Part shown: positions 49,056-60,301 of the stretch, piece by piece
How positions within the stretch are numbered: position 1 is the first letter of the stretch
How the letters are laid out: every line of letters begins with the position of its first letter
Source: Melampsora larici-populina 98AG31
Taxonomy: Eukaryota; Basidiomycota; Pucciniomycetes; Pucciniales; Melampsoraceae
Direction of reading: 5' to 3'
Assembly (NCBI RefSeq): GCF_000204055.1
Contig: NW_006768766.1
Location: 2,195,243 to 2,259,242, forward strand
Length of the DNA stretch: 64,000 bases
The notes under the pieces: generated by a model
Told to the model about the DNA's origin: nothing
Seen by the model: only the letters and a program-made list of their open reading frames with translations
Databases searched by the model: none
Program-made: the position numbers and the translations under genes

Positions 49056-50322
49056 GTCTTGAAGAGCTGGTTTTCCATTTTTCTTTTTTTTTAAGTAGAA
49101 CTTGAAATCTTTTTAGGTTGATGATGATGATTTGTTTTTTTTGCTTTGGTGTGGAAATCTTGATGAGTTTCTACTACCGTCCAAAGAAAATTTACTTAAA
49201 GGATCATTTCAAATCAGTTGCCTTTTTTTTTAAAATCTTTTTTCTTTTTTTTTTGTTGGATTAATCTTCTTGAGAGCGTTTTTGTTTTTTTTCATCATGG
49301 AACAGAATGAAGGAAAACTTTTTACAACTTTTTCAAGGTTTTTTCTCTTTTTTCCCTTTTTTTTTTCTGTGTGTGTGTGACTGTGTGTGTGTTTTACTTC
49401 AATCGCTATTTCATTCGTTTTTTTTTTACAACAATTATTTACTTTTTTTACTTTTAAAGAATTTTTTCTCTTTATGTTTTTTTATATGAATTTATTTGGA
49501 TCAAATCGATTGATTGATAAACTAAAGAAATTTAAAAACCCTATTAAAACCAATTAAAAAAATTATGACTTTTTCTTTTTTGTTGATAGATTTATGGGTT
49601 TTTTTGTTACGCCCAAAGTGTTTCAGTCTTTTTTACTCTTTTATTTTCATTTTGTATATAAAATGGTGTTTTGGTCATTCATCAATTCATCAAGACTTAT
49701 TTTGTTTTCTTTTTATTGGTCGTTTTTTTTTGTTTTTTTGTTTTTTCTTAATTCTTAATTATAAAGTGATTTACTATAAAAAAAAAACTTGGTTTTTTTC
49801 TTTTTTTTAGGTGATATAATTTTTGATTATTTATTAATTCTTCTTTGGATTTGGATTTGGATTTGGTTCTTGAATTGGTTCTTGAATTGGATTGGATTGA
49901 AGAAAAGAAAAGGAAAGGATAAGGAAAGGATAAGGATAAGAAAAGGATAAGAAAAGGGAAGGGAAGGGAAGAGAAGGGAAGAAACAGAAAAGAAAGAAAA
50001 AGAAAAGGGAAGAAAAAAAATAATAAGAAAAGAAAATATTCAAGTTGATTGTTGTTTGGTTTGGTTTCTTTTGACTATTACTATTATTCTCTATTATTAG
50101 TACTACTCTACTATCTCTACTATCTCTACTATCTCTACTACTAGTATTACTACTATTTACAGACTTGTGATTTTTCTTTGGATGATAAGGTTTCATGAGG
50201 GTTCTTTGGAATTGGGTTTTTTTCTTCATTTGTTTGATATAAGAATGAATTGAAAGAAAAAGTTGAGAGGTTGAGTATATAATAGGTTTGTGAAGTAAAT
50301 CCAAAGATCAATTTCATTTATA
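49056..50322. other. Low-complexity 3' region: poly-T, GGATTT, purine and TACTATCTC tracts
   Basis: Poly-T runs dominate to 49810. GGATTT repeats lie at about 49845-49865, a 130-bp almost pure purine tract at about 49900-50035, and a CTACTATCT-type repeat at about 50095-50150. Open frames read through these tracts are low in information and are not taken as genes. Confidence 0.55.
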
Positions 50323-50525
50323 CTACACAAAGTTGATTCTGGAACTTTTCCACAAAATTTCCAGAACATTTTTCAGAAAGCCAGAATGCTTCTGCACCCT
50401 GGGCAAAAGGGCATTCAAACATGTACTGTTTTTCACAAGTCCAGGAGTCCAGAACACAGTCAAATCTGTGTTCTGGGGCAGTTCTGGAAAATTTGTGGAA
50501 AAGTTCCAGAATCAACTTTGTGTAG
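50323..50525. mobile_element. 203-bp MITE with about 45-bp inverted ends
   Basis: Left CTACACAAAGTTGATTCTGG continues through AACTTTTCCACAAA; the right end is its reverse complement with one or two differences. No clean target duplication is visible, so the superfamily is open. Non-coding. Confidence 0.65.
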
Positions 50526-52769
50526 GACAATTGGTTTTTTGGTACATCTGAAATGGAATAGTAACTCTTCAAAACCTTGAAGTTGAGCATGAAATGAAAT
50601 TGGATATGAATTTGTCTCAATTATTTAAATTATCTTATTTCAATCCTTTACTTGTTCAAAAATCAGTGTTGTATCAAATAAATGACTTTGACCTCTCAAA
50701 TTACTCTCTTCTCTTTATGTCTAGATTTTTCAAGACATTTTTGTGTCAATGAATTCTACCATCAAAAACCAACTTTCAACCTTCCCCAGAATATTTTTTG
50801 CTTTTTGAGCTCTCAAACACCATTTTTCACAATACTCATATGTTAGTGAAAAAAAAAGGTTGGAATTAGCCTTTTTCACCAGAAGTTTTTATAAAAAAAG
50901 TTGGAATTTATGTCACACACCTCAACAGGCACTTTCCAGGCTCTTTTCTCAGGAATTTTCTACAAAGTTCATTGAAAAAATTGATTTGAACTTTGGTTGG
51001 TCTAGAGATATTGGAGTAGGTCAAAATAAGATGATTGATTTAAGTGGCTGAAGCCTGACTATGGCCCAAATGTATAGTCATCCATTAGCTCTACCATGGA
51101 AATGGGTTCCTTGACTTAGCAGACCCACATGTGAGAGTTTTGCAAATTATTTTATCTGTAGCTTGAGAAGGGGACAGTGGATGGCAATGAATTCACTTCT
51201 ACAATATGTAGGGAGTCTCAGTGCATGTCTGGGTGTGGAAGTGTATCATGTTCCTTGGTGTGCTTGCAAAAAAAGAGGAAAGCAAGATCCTCTCAGCCAA
51301 CAAATCCTTACCCCGCCAGCCAAAAACACACCTTTAGGGGTCAGTCCCTCATGCCAAGACTGGTGGATTCAACTTATTGAATGACAAATGTTGAGCTGTC
51401 AAGGGCCTTTGTTGAGTTACATTACAGTCCAAACTTTAAGAGCCAATTTGTTCTCAAAATGATCATAGTATTTACCTATGGTATTGTATTTCCAAATCTC
51501 TTTTAGTTACAAATGTGGTATTTAATCCAATCATCAATCTTGTGAATTTGTAGAAAACACATCTGTATACTGAAGGATACATCTAAATGCAACATACTTG
51601 GAATGTAGGTCCAGCTGCCATTTTTTGATCCTTATTGACATCCAAGGATATGATCTGTCCAAATGTAATGAAATTCTTATGCCTATTGGAACTATAAGTA
51701 AATCAGTACGTTTGACAGCCAAATGTACAAATCATGTAGCACAGGCTCAATCTTTTGAGTCAGTTGGCACAGGACTTGCACTTCCAAAGGGCTCAACATC
51801 ATGATTTTCAGAAGGTCTTTACACTCTATGGAATGATCAAGAAACTGTGGTTACGTATGGATCTTGAGCTGCCCTACATACTAACATCACATTGTATGTT
51901 GACCCTTAAAAATAATAATGAAGTTTTGAACTGGCTTGAAGAAGATTCAACATCAGAATTCACCTCCCAAAAACCAAAGACACAGTTTTTTCCAAGATTA
52001 AATGTGGTCAAAAATTGAGATGTGAACTTGTTTTATGTTTTTTGAACCTGAAACATATAATGAAATTGTTGAGAGATACATTAGTCTCTTGTAGTAAACA
52101 CTGCAACTGCTACACACCGCACAGGATTTCAGCCTGTTTTAGGTGTGGAGCAGAGGGCTCCACTATAACTCATAGTGCTCTTAATCACTCATCTTTGATT
52201 TTTTTTTCTCACTGGATGTGTGTAGTGTAACACCATCACACGGCGCACAACACTATATAGCAGTGCTCATTGCTACAAAGAACTCAAAAAGTCTAAAAAA
52301 ACTATTTATAAGCCACCTGAGCCCCGGCTCTGAGCGGAGCAATATGCTCTGCTCAGGACTTCCCAACCCACGGAGCGCCGAGCACAGGCTCCACTCTGGA
52401 CAGAGGAGGTCTGAGCGGATGCCAAAACCGCTCCTCTCATGCTCTTTTGAGTGGAGTGGTTGTGGTGTTGCTTGTACTAGGTATTTCAGATGTTGTGAAA
52501 GGCACTGGAATCTGGCTAATACATGCCAGTCACTTAAGCCACTTTAGTTCAAGCCTTAAATCTGATATCTAACTGAAATCCCAAGCCCTAATAGTCTCCT
52601 ATTTAAATTTTGTCAATACCAAGTTCTTTTCCTTATTTGTTATTCTGTGGAAGGAAAAGAGTAAGTAAAAGCCTCTTTCACACTATCATATGCCTCATTT
52701 CATCTTTCATCATAGTTTAACTTGTAAATCATGTCATTTCTACTTTTTCCTTTGCTTTTGTGATACTAA
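50526..52769. other. Long region without a supported gene
   Basis: Frames are short and scattered over both strands, without splice-consistent chains or known motifs. A GAGCGGAG/CTCCGCTC-rich patch lies at about 52320-52450. The region may be old transposon remains. Confidence 0.4.
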
Positions 52770-52914
52770 GGGCGCGTTCACTTAAGCAATTTCTGGTGAG
52801 AAATCACATTCTGCAAAATTTCAAGTCTCTATTTGGTGGTGTATGTTTCATTTTTGCATTAAAAATTTTACAGAATGTGATTTCTGGTCAGAAATTCCTT
52901 AAGTGAACGCGCCC
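52770..52914. mobile_element. 145-bp near-palindromic Harbinger-like MITE, TAA target duplication
   Basis: Left GGGCGCGTTCACTTAAG then CAATTTCTGG and AGAAATCACATTCTG; the right half is the reverse complement with few changes, so nearly the whole element folds into one hairpin. TAA flanks it at 52767-52769 and 52915-52917. The GGGCGCGTTC tip resembles the GGGCCCGTTC tip of the element at 11445. Confidence 0.8.
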
Positions 52915-53247
52915 TAATCAAATTCTTGATAAATAAATAAATAAATCATAGTGTTACATTGAGAATCATCTACAAGTTCGTTTTGAAATTTTCTCTTTGT
53001 TGATTCAAGAACCAATAATTTATGAATACATGTATTTCACAGTTCTGTGTTTGATTTATGGGAAGTGAGATGAAATGGGTTAAAAATGATGGATTTTTGA
53101 GATACCATTGAATCTCATACTTGGCATATGGCATTGAGACACAAAAGAAAGGTTATAGAGTGGATGATGATGGTTTGGATGAACAGGGAATTGTGTTAAA
53201 AGCCGGCTTAGAGCTTTGGTGTACATCAATTGGATAGCAACAGAATA

Positions 53248-54090
53248 CAGTCGACTCCCTCGAAACCCATACCTGTTTATGGAAACCCAAAACTATGGGT
53301 TTTATGGGTGTATGGTTTTGGAGGATCTCCCTCATAACCCATAGATTAAGGTTTAGCAGGTAAAGTATGGGTCAAGAGGGAGATTTTTTTTTCAAAGAGT
53401 TGTTTCAAAAATTAATTTCCATATTGTTGTGTGATACCTGTGTTGTCCGTTGCTTTTCTCAGCAGCCCATTTCTTAGAACCTATAATATTCAACAACTCA
53501 TGTTTTCAGCAAGTGAACAGTTCAACAGGGCCCTTGAGGTTACAACTTACTGGCTTCTTTGGGTACCACTGATTGCTTTGTTTGATTGAATTTCAAAATC
53601 AAAAGTTCAAGTCTCTTGAGCTCTTCTTGAATTGACTTGCAGCCTTAGAAACATTGCCTTCTGCTTTTATCTTCCTCAACACCATAACTTTCTCTATCAA
53701 GTTGCCCGCCAAGTCCATGAACCTTTCATCTGCCTCTGATAATTCCTTCCCTTTGCTGAGCAGTTGGCGTAGTGGCTTAAGCCTTTTGTTGTTCTCTGTT
53801 TCAATATCTGATACACTGAAGTTTGGGAGGTCTATTGGAAGCATTTTGAGACACTTTCTGCTGAGAAATGATTGACCAGGAGGTGGTTTTTACAAAAAAA
53901 ACAAATTTTGCACTTTCTGGTTATGGCTTTTGAACCTGGTCTCCCTGAAAAAACCTATGGGTTATGGGAATAGTGTGAGGTATGGGTTTTAGGCCACTTT
54001 TCCCTGCCCATAAATTTCATGGACTCAATTTTCTATGGATTATCAGGAAGTATGGGTTTACAGGGATATGGGTTTCGAGGGAGTCGACTG
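53248..54090. mobile_element. pogo-like deletion derivative, TA target duplication
   Basis: The 843-bp element starts CAGTCGACTCCCTCGAAACC and ends with its reverse complement (about 25 bp, continuing less well through CCATA). TA flanks it at 53246-53247 and 54091-54092. The CAGT tip with a TA target is typical of pogo/Tigger and Fot elements. It retains a minus-strand coding remnant (53599-53844). AACCCATA motifs recur inside both ends. Confidence 0.8.
53599..53844 (-). pseudogene. Remnant of an element-encoded protein, 81 residues
   Basis: The frame reads MLPIDLPNFSVSDIETENNK and RQLLSKGKELSEADERFMDL, ending KAASQFKKSSRDLNF. It looks like a helical protein end. Because it lies inside a pogo-like element it is probably what remains of the transposase C-terminus or of a passenger gene; I cannot align it with certainty. 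Confidence 0.35.
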
Positions 54091-54092
54091 TA

Positions 54093-54358
54093 GGACCCTT
54101 GTATGCCCCTATAAGTGGTAGTCACTGGGAATTGTGACTTTTGAGCTCCTGCAGAGACCCCACCCTGCCAAACTGCTAAGTCAGTCCCTGGTGACCATTC
54201 ATCTGTCAAACAATAGAAAGAGTGGCAATAAGCAAAGGCAGAAACTGGCAGAAAACATGACAGCTCTCTATAATCACATGAAGTGTGATTTTGCGTGAGC
54301 TCAAAAGTCACCATTCCAAGCATGACTACCCCTTATACATAGGAGCATACCTGGGTCC
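54093..54358. mobile_element. 266-bp MITE abutting the pogo-like element, TA target
   Basis: Inverted ends of about 65 bp with small gaps: left GGACCCTTGTATGC, right the counterpart of GGACCCAGGTATGC, followed inward by GGTAGTCA and GACTTTTGAGCTC on both sides. TA flanks it at 54091-54092 (shared with the preceding element) and 54359-54360. Non-coding. Confidence 0.65.
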
Positions 54359-54360
54359 TA

Positions 54361-55568
54361 CATAGCTGTGAGGGTTGGTTGCTCAGCTTAGGACTCAAGA
54401 CTCACTAAATGGGCTAAGGATGGTTTGTAATTTTTAATAATTATCTTTTATATTTCAAATATAAGGTAATTACAATAGAAATTAAGGAATGAAAGAGAAA
54501 GGGGGAGTGGAGGATTGGTCTGTTTGGATAAATCCAGACAGACTACAGTTAAAATTACTCCTTAAAAGGAGGTTTTAATTATGATTATTATTAATAATAA
54601 TTAATGAAAACTGGATCCAAGGTTTTCCTCTAATCTTCTTGTTTGACAGATTAGAGAGTGAGGTCTAGATCACTACACTGGTTGTTCTTATGGTCACCAA
54701 CCTGAGTACTTGTATGTAGGCCACTACCCTTTGAGTTTTTGAAGGTCACTAACCTGGTAAAGAATCTACTTGGGGAAAGTAGAGGATCCAGAGAATAGGT
54801 GAAGGGTGTATTACTTACTTTTAGTCAGGAAGCTGTCTAAAGTAATGAAGTAAATGACTAGTCTTATTTTTATAAGAATCTTGATTATGAACTTCAATAT
54901 TGCTTTAAATTTGGTCTTTAAAAGTGAGGTGTAATAAAAGCTTGGGGGAAAATTTCTGAAGGCTGAGAGAGGAGGAGTTTATATACTCTCCTCTCCAAAC
55001 CTGACTGTAGTGATATTTGTTTGTATCACTACCGTGGTTTAGGGTTTAAGCATTACTATTAGTTATGATCATTATTAATGCTACATAATTACATATACAT
55101 GTTATGTAATTTATGTAGTATAAGCATTGTAACTCTTGACACTGAGTTATGAGGTGTAAATGGTGTTCTATTACATATTACATATGATTTTAAATGTATA
55201 TGTATATGTAATTGATGTTTGTATATGATATACTACATGTTAAAAGTGTTTTATGAGCTGTATGTACATGTATTAGGTGTATAAGTGGAACTTATATATT
55301 ATAAGTTAGTTTTGGGTACATGTATATGTACCCAGGGCTGACAATAGCAATGAAAGCTGAAGGCCTTCAAGAGGTTGAGCACCGTGATTGTGCGCAGACC
55401 TGTTGATGGCCAGCTTGAATCAAACATGAGACTGATCAGGAGCTGGACTTTTCTGTTTGATTGGACAAGCTCTCATGGAAATGTAGTGCCAGTACACACA
55501 TTTGTGAAACCAACTTGTGTAATTATTGTGGACCGTAGTGTTGAAGGATGAAGATTCTAGATCTTTAA
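54361..55568. other. AT-rich region without a supported gene
   Basis: Runs of ATTAATAATAATTAATG-like and TATATGTA-like sequence, with no coding frame of note. The right edge is the 8-bp flank of the MULE. Confidence 0.45.
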
Positions 55569-57105
55569 GGTGATTGATAAAGCACACCGACTTGAAAACA
55601 AAAATGACGCCAGTTTTCCTTAGCTCAGAGTACTCTGGAACTTATACAGGTTGTACATTGATGTACAGCGCCTTAAAAGGTTTCAGGCTCTTCGGGAGCT
55701 TCAGGGCTATCTGTAAAGAGTTCTGTCAGAGTCTGACGCCGGTTTTTGGGATCCTAAGTCGGTGTCAACCCTTTTGATTTCTTTTAAAGCTGTGAGTGTG
55801 ACACCGTGATTGTGAAGTACTCCCTTGCTACTGCTCAGCTAACAAGACCATGTATGGTATGAAGGGAGAATTGAGTGAAAAATTGCAAATTTGATGTGAT
55901 CAATTCTCTACAAACCCCAATCTCTCAATACGCCTACCTCACAACAACCATCAAGATAAATCAGATAGCCAGGTTTGAGTGTTTGTCACAATCAAAACCA
56001 TCAAAGAAACAATCCAATGACGTCCAATATGTGTCCATATCATGATTTTGACAATGATCAACAACATGTCCTTCCACTTGCTGAAAGGGTCCTACTAAGG
56101 TCTGTTTCTTAGATATACATACTAGTACCCACTACATAGGTAAATTTATGTAAGTCAAGCATTGGTGTTTTTGCAAACGAGCCAAAAACCATACGGTTGC
56201 CAATTTGGCATCACACACTCTGGTGAAGTCGGTGTCAGGGAGGTTTGGGCCAACCTCATAAGGATGACGCTGGCTATCAATGTCAGACCCAACTTCAGAA
56301 AGCTTCAGAACCGTGCTGAAGCCGTTACAGGAAGTTCCCAGCTGTATAAATTCCAGATTACTCCGAGGTAAGAAAACCGGGTGTGCAGCTAAAAGACCAA
56401 CACCTGCCTCACGGACTGCAACAGAGACAGGTCGTGCACGACCAGAACAGACAGGGCTTTGACTGTCACACTCAGGCCTCAATTATAGCTTGGATTTCCA
56501 AGCCCGCGGAGATGAGGAATTGCTTTCTCAACCCCAGTGCCGCGCCCAGACCCCACCGCACTGCCGCGCATCAGTGAAAGACAAACAAGTAGTATTACGA
56601 GCACGATCCACAAATGTCCTGCTTACAATACAAGGAGTGACAATGAACGGAGTAAAGAAAATACTTAACGAGAGGAGATTGAAGCAATGCTACAAAAGAA
56701 GACAAATTAGAACCGTTTCGGAGGGAATGTAATGAAAGACAAAGGTGACATCGGAGAAAGTAAAAGTGCCAAAGACCTGGACAAAACTTAAAATGAGTGT
56801 GATGCAAAACTAAAAGAGAAAAGATGATGAGTAGAAAAGAATCCTGCAAAAAACAAGCATTCAGAAAAGAGAGTTACGGAGTTAGAGCTGAAGCAGAGAA
56901 ACGAGAGTAGCACCGCCAATAAGTGAAAAATCAACATAAGTAGGAAAAGAACGTGCAGAAACCAAGCCGTTAACAGAAAAGATGTGGAGATTGAAAATGA
57001 AAATTGGAAAAACCCCACACGGTTGGTTCAAAAACGACACTGCTTTTTGATTCTGGGGATGGCGTACAGAGCACGGAAGCGCCGAGCTAAGTCCACTATA
57101 TCGGA
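55569..57105. other. Left non-coding part of the MULE
   Basis: Between the left terminus and the 3' end of the companion gene. Frames on both strands are short and unconvincing. The stretch from about 56560 to 57010 is purine-rich and shows no motif. Confidence 0.4.
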
Positions 57106-58697
57106 TCAAAACTGCTCCAGAAGGCGCCCGCCGTTCTCCTCCAAATGGCGAGTGTGTATCATGGCGCGATGCTGTGGAGTAGAGTCGTGTACCACATCAC
57201 GGAACTTGCGGAAAATGCCATCAATTGTGTCTTCGCATTGCCAAAATAATTGCTCTACGTGATCTAGTTTGTCGTGTCCCGCTTGCAAAATGTTGAACAA
57301 TGAATCAGCTGATTTGTGACTAGCGCGTTGTTCCATTTGTTGTGATTGTAGTGCCACTCCAGAGGAAGTCGGTGGTGCATTGGAAGCAGCGTACAGAGGG
57401 GGATCAGGAGATTGAGATGGCGGGTCACACGCGAAACTGTGGTAGCAGTTAGCGTCTAGTGGTTGAAGCAAAGCTATGTAATGACTTACAATGTCTGAGT
57501 AAGGGGAATTCCATCATACATACCAGGAGTTGCTGGGTGCGGGTTGATACGGCTGCTGCCTGACAGATTGTTAGATGAGCAAGTAGGCATAGGGACCGTT
57601 GGTTGACGTTGGTAAGTGCTTGCCCGTGGATTGGGAACTTGATGATGCGATGAGGGGCCCGCAGCGTAGTACTTGTCGATAAGACCGTAGCCCTGGGAGT
57701 TGGTAATTGGGCTCGGCGAAACATACAAAGAACTACCTCTATTATGAAGTGTCTGGGGAGCAGGTAAGACGGGTGGTGTGGGATCCGGTGGAGGAGTGTT
57801 GTTGTGAGCATACGGTGCAAGCTGGTGGACAAGACGATTGAAATCAAGTTGATTGGTGTGGTGGGTAGGAGGCGGAGCTGCTGGCACATGATGATGAGTG
57901 TAGCCATGGTGCGATTCACTTGAATAGAAGGTAGACGTCATGTTCAAGATGTTTTGATGATTGCGAGTGGAGCCCTCAAAGTTAGTTGTAGGGCCTAAGC
58001 TTTGAAACCTGTTGCCATTGAAAGAGCGGGTTTGGCCACCAGTAGGATTGAAGACAGCTGGTGCTGCCATGGGTGGACGCGGAATTGGTGTTGGCTGATT
58101 TACGACGGCATTTGAAGGTTGACAATGTGCGGTTTGGCCAAGACAAGGCGCAGGGGGGAAAGGTGATGTGGGGTAGAGTGATTGATCAGATTGATTGGGG
58201 GGTTGTGCTGGCAGCTTCAATTGCAATACACATGAGTCATACATGACGTACCCCATGGCCGTCTTGCCACCAGAACCAAATGTCTGCATGGTCATATCAG
58301 GCAGCCATTGAGAGCTAGAGGCAGATGTGTGCTGAGGATATTGGCGTCAAAAGTCTACAGGAGATACTTGATTCACCCGAGCTGGCTGAACTGGACCGTG
58401 TGTCTGATTAAGAGTAGGTTGAGGGTGCGGCAAAGGACGGTTGTGGTCTGCCAAAGGTTGGTAACAATCGGAAGCTGAGTACCCATTCTGAGAAGGTCTT
58501 TCTGCAAGACCAGAGATTGAGTGATACGGATGATATGGTGGCGTGGGGGTCCTGGGTTGATTGTCAGAATTATGTGCCATTGCGACAATGATATTGACCG
58601 GTTCCACTAACATGCAAGGTTGGAAGTGGGATGTGGTGTTGTTGGTTTCGTGAAGATTGGTCTCACACATGTTGTAGCAAGTTTTCCTGGCAAGCAT
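57106..58697 (-). pseudogene. Pro/Asn/His-rich companion gene of the MULE, one internal TGA
   Basis: The frame runs from MAHNSDNQPRTPTPPYHPYH (ATG 58578-58580; in-frame ATGs extend to 58697) through a TGA at 58347-58349 (PVDF, stop, RQYPQHTS), then for 270 codons rich in Pro, Asn, Gln and His (PPPTHHTNQLDFNRLVHQL, LYVSPSPITNSQGYGLIDKY). A splice near 57490 leads to a helical end (SADSLFNILQAGHDKLDHVE, GIFRKFRDVVHDSTPQHRAM) closing at 57106-57108; the exact junction is uncertain. I recognise no domain. Its place inside the element suggests an accessory protein for transposition or a captured host gene. Confidence 0.6.
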
Positions 58698-60301
58698 GTT
58701 GTAGTATTTAAAGCTCAACAAGAGCTTTACAACACCTAAGAAGGGATAATCTACTACGTGTAATATAGTAGAAGTTGCCTAAAGACTGCCTTTTTCAAAG
58801 AAACCAACACAAGGGCACTTGCTGACCACTTTGTGATAACAGAGAAAAAGATAAAGGCACCAGAGAAATAAAGCAATACTGTTGTGTAGTATTATTCCCA
58901 GTTTTTAAGCGCAAAAAATTCCACACACTATGTTATTACTAGCAATACTGTTGTTAAGTATTATTCCCAATTTGACTTATAGTCTTTAACACACGTAAAT
59001 AAATTTCTCCTTGCTTTGAAGGGGCGGATATAAGTGATCTTAGTACAAATATAGTAAATAAATGATGATTTATAACACTACAACAAAGGTATAAGATGCA
59101 GAAAAGGGAACAACAATCCCAAAATCATCAAAGAGTACTTATATCCGCCTGTAACAACCTCTACAATAGTCAACAGCCTCAAAAACCAGTCAAATCCGCC
59201 TAAATAACCCTAAAAACCATGTAATGACGCAATGTAATGATCTTGTTACTAATGTATGATGTAATTTTCACAGCCAAAAGTGATCAATGACGCAATGATT
59301 TAATGTACAGCACTTCTTAAGATGAATACAGGTGATTTTTTCCTTGTAAACTAGCTGCAAACCAATTTTTGAGATTACAAATTTTTCCAGAAGTGGTCCA
59401 ATTTTGATCTACTATAGTGCATCTTGTAGCCCTTGTGATACTGATCATTTATGACACCCATATGACCTATTTCTGATGAGTGATGAGTAAGATATTGAGT
59501 TGTGAAGTTAAGGTTTTTGGTGTTACATGTTGACTTGTGACTGTAAATTCAAGATTTACACCAATTTCTTATTTGCCTTATAACTTTTTACATAAACCTC
59601 CGTTACTAATGATTTAAAGGTTGTACATTATGTAATCCACTCTTTTGCGTTGAATGAGCTATCTACCAACTTAATATGACGTCATTTGACATATGTAATT
59701 AGCTGAAAACCTTCATTTTCCACAAAATTCACCCATTTTCTTCACTTTTCACAGCTGCTACTCTCTTTTTCTTGCTCATGTAATATGACATCATCTTCTA
59801 TAACCTTTAAAATCCCGTAAAATCCTCTTGGTAACCTTAATTTCCACTAGTACCACCATTACATATGTAAACTACACGCATAATCCTTGTTTACCAACTT
59901 TGAAAAAGTACCTTTCTGCTGATAACTTCTGTTTTCCCCTATATCAAACTTGAAGATTAAAATTGTTACTGTATAATAAAGTGTTGTTCTTTCATATTCT
60001 AACCTTATAAAACCCATAACTTAATTATAAATAACCTAAAAACCATTTTCCATCCTCTACACCTATATTTTCAAATTTTTCCTATCTTTTCTTTTTCTGT
60101 CTTTTTGTAATAACTTTTTAAGTAAACTATGTTGATCTTAAGAATAATTTTGAAATGAGATGACATAATGTTGAGCTAATAAGTATACATAAGCCTCTAA
60201 GAGCTTCAATTGATCTGAAAACCTGAATTTCAAATTTCCTGCTACACTGAAGTTTTGTAATAACTTAGTAAAGTAATGATGATTAATTTTTTTGCTTGAT
60301 A
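58698..60301. other. Non-coding AT-rich spacer between the two MULE genes
   Basis: About 1.6 kb without a supported frame. AATACTGTTGT followed by AGTATTATTCCCA occurs twice (about 58877 and 58950), and TGACGCAATG occurs twice near 59225 and 59290. The transposase gene ends and the companion gene begins here, so it should include a promoter. Confidence 0.45.

Noticed and set aside
49834..50304. 156-codon minus-strand frame rich in Phe, Ser and Leu
   Set aside because: It reads through a purine tract and a CTACTATCT repeat; composition is low-complexity only.
56132..56482. 116-codon minus-strand frame within the MULE left part
   Set aside because: It has no motif, no splice partners and overlaps frames on the other strand; not convincing.
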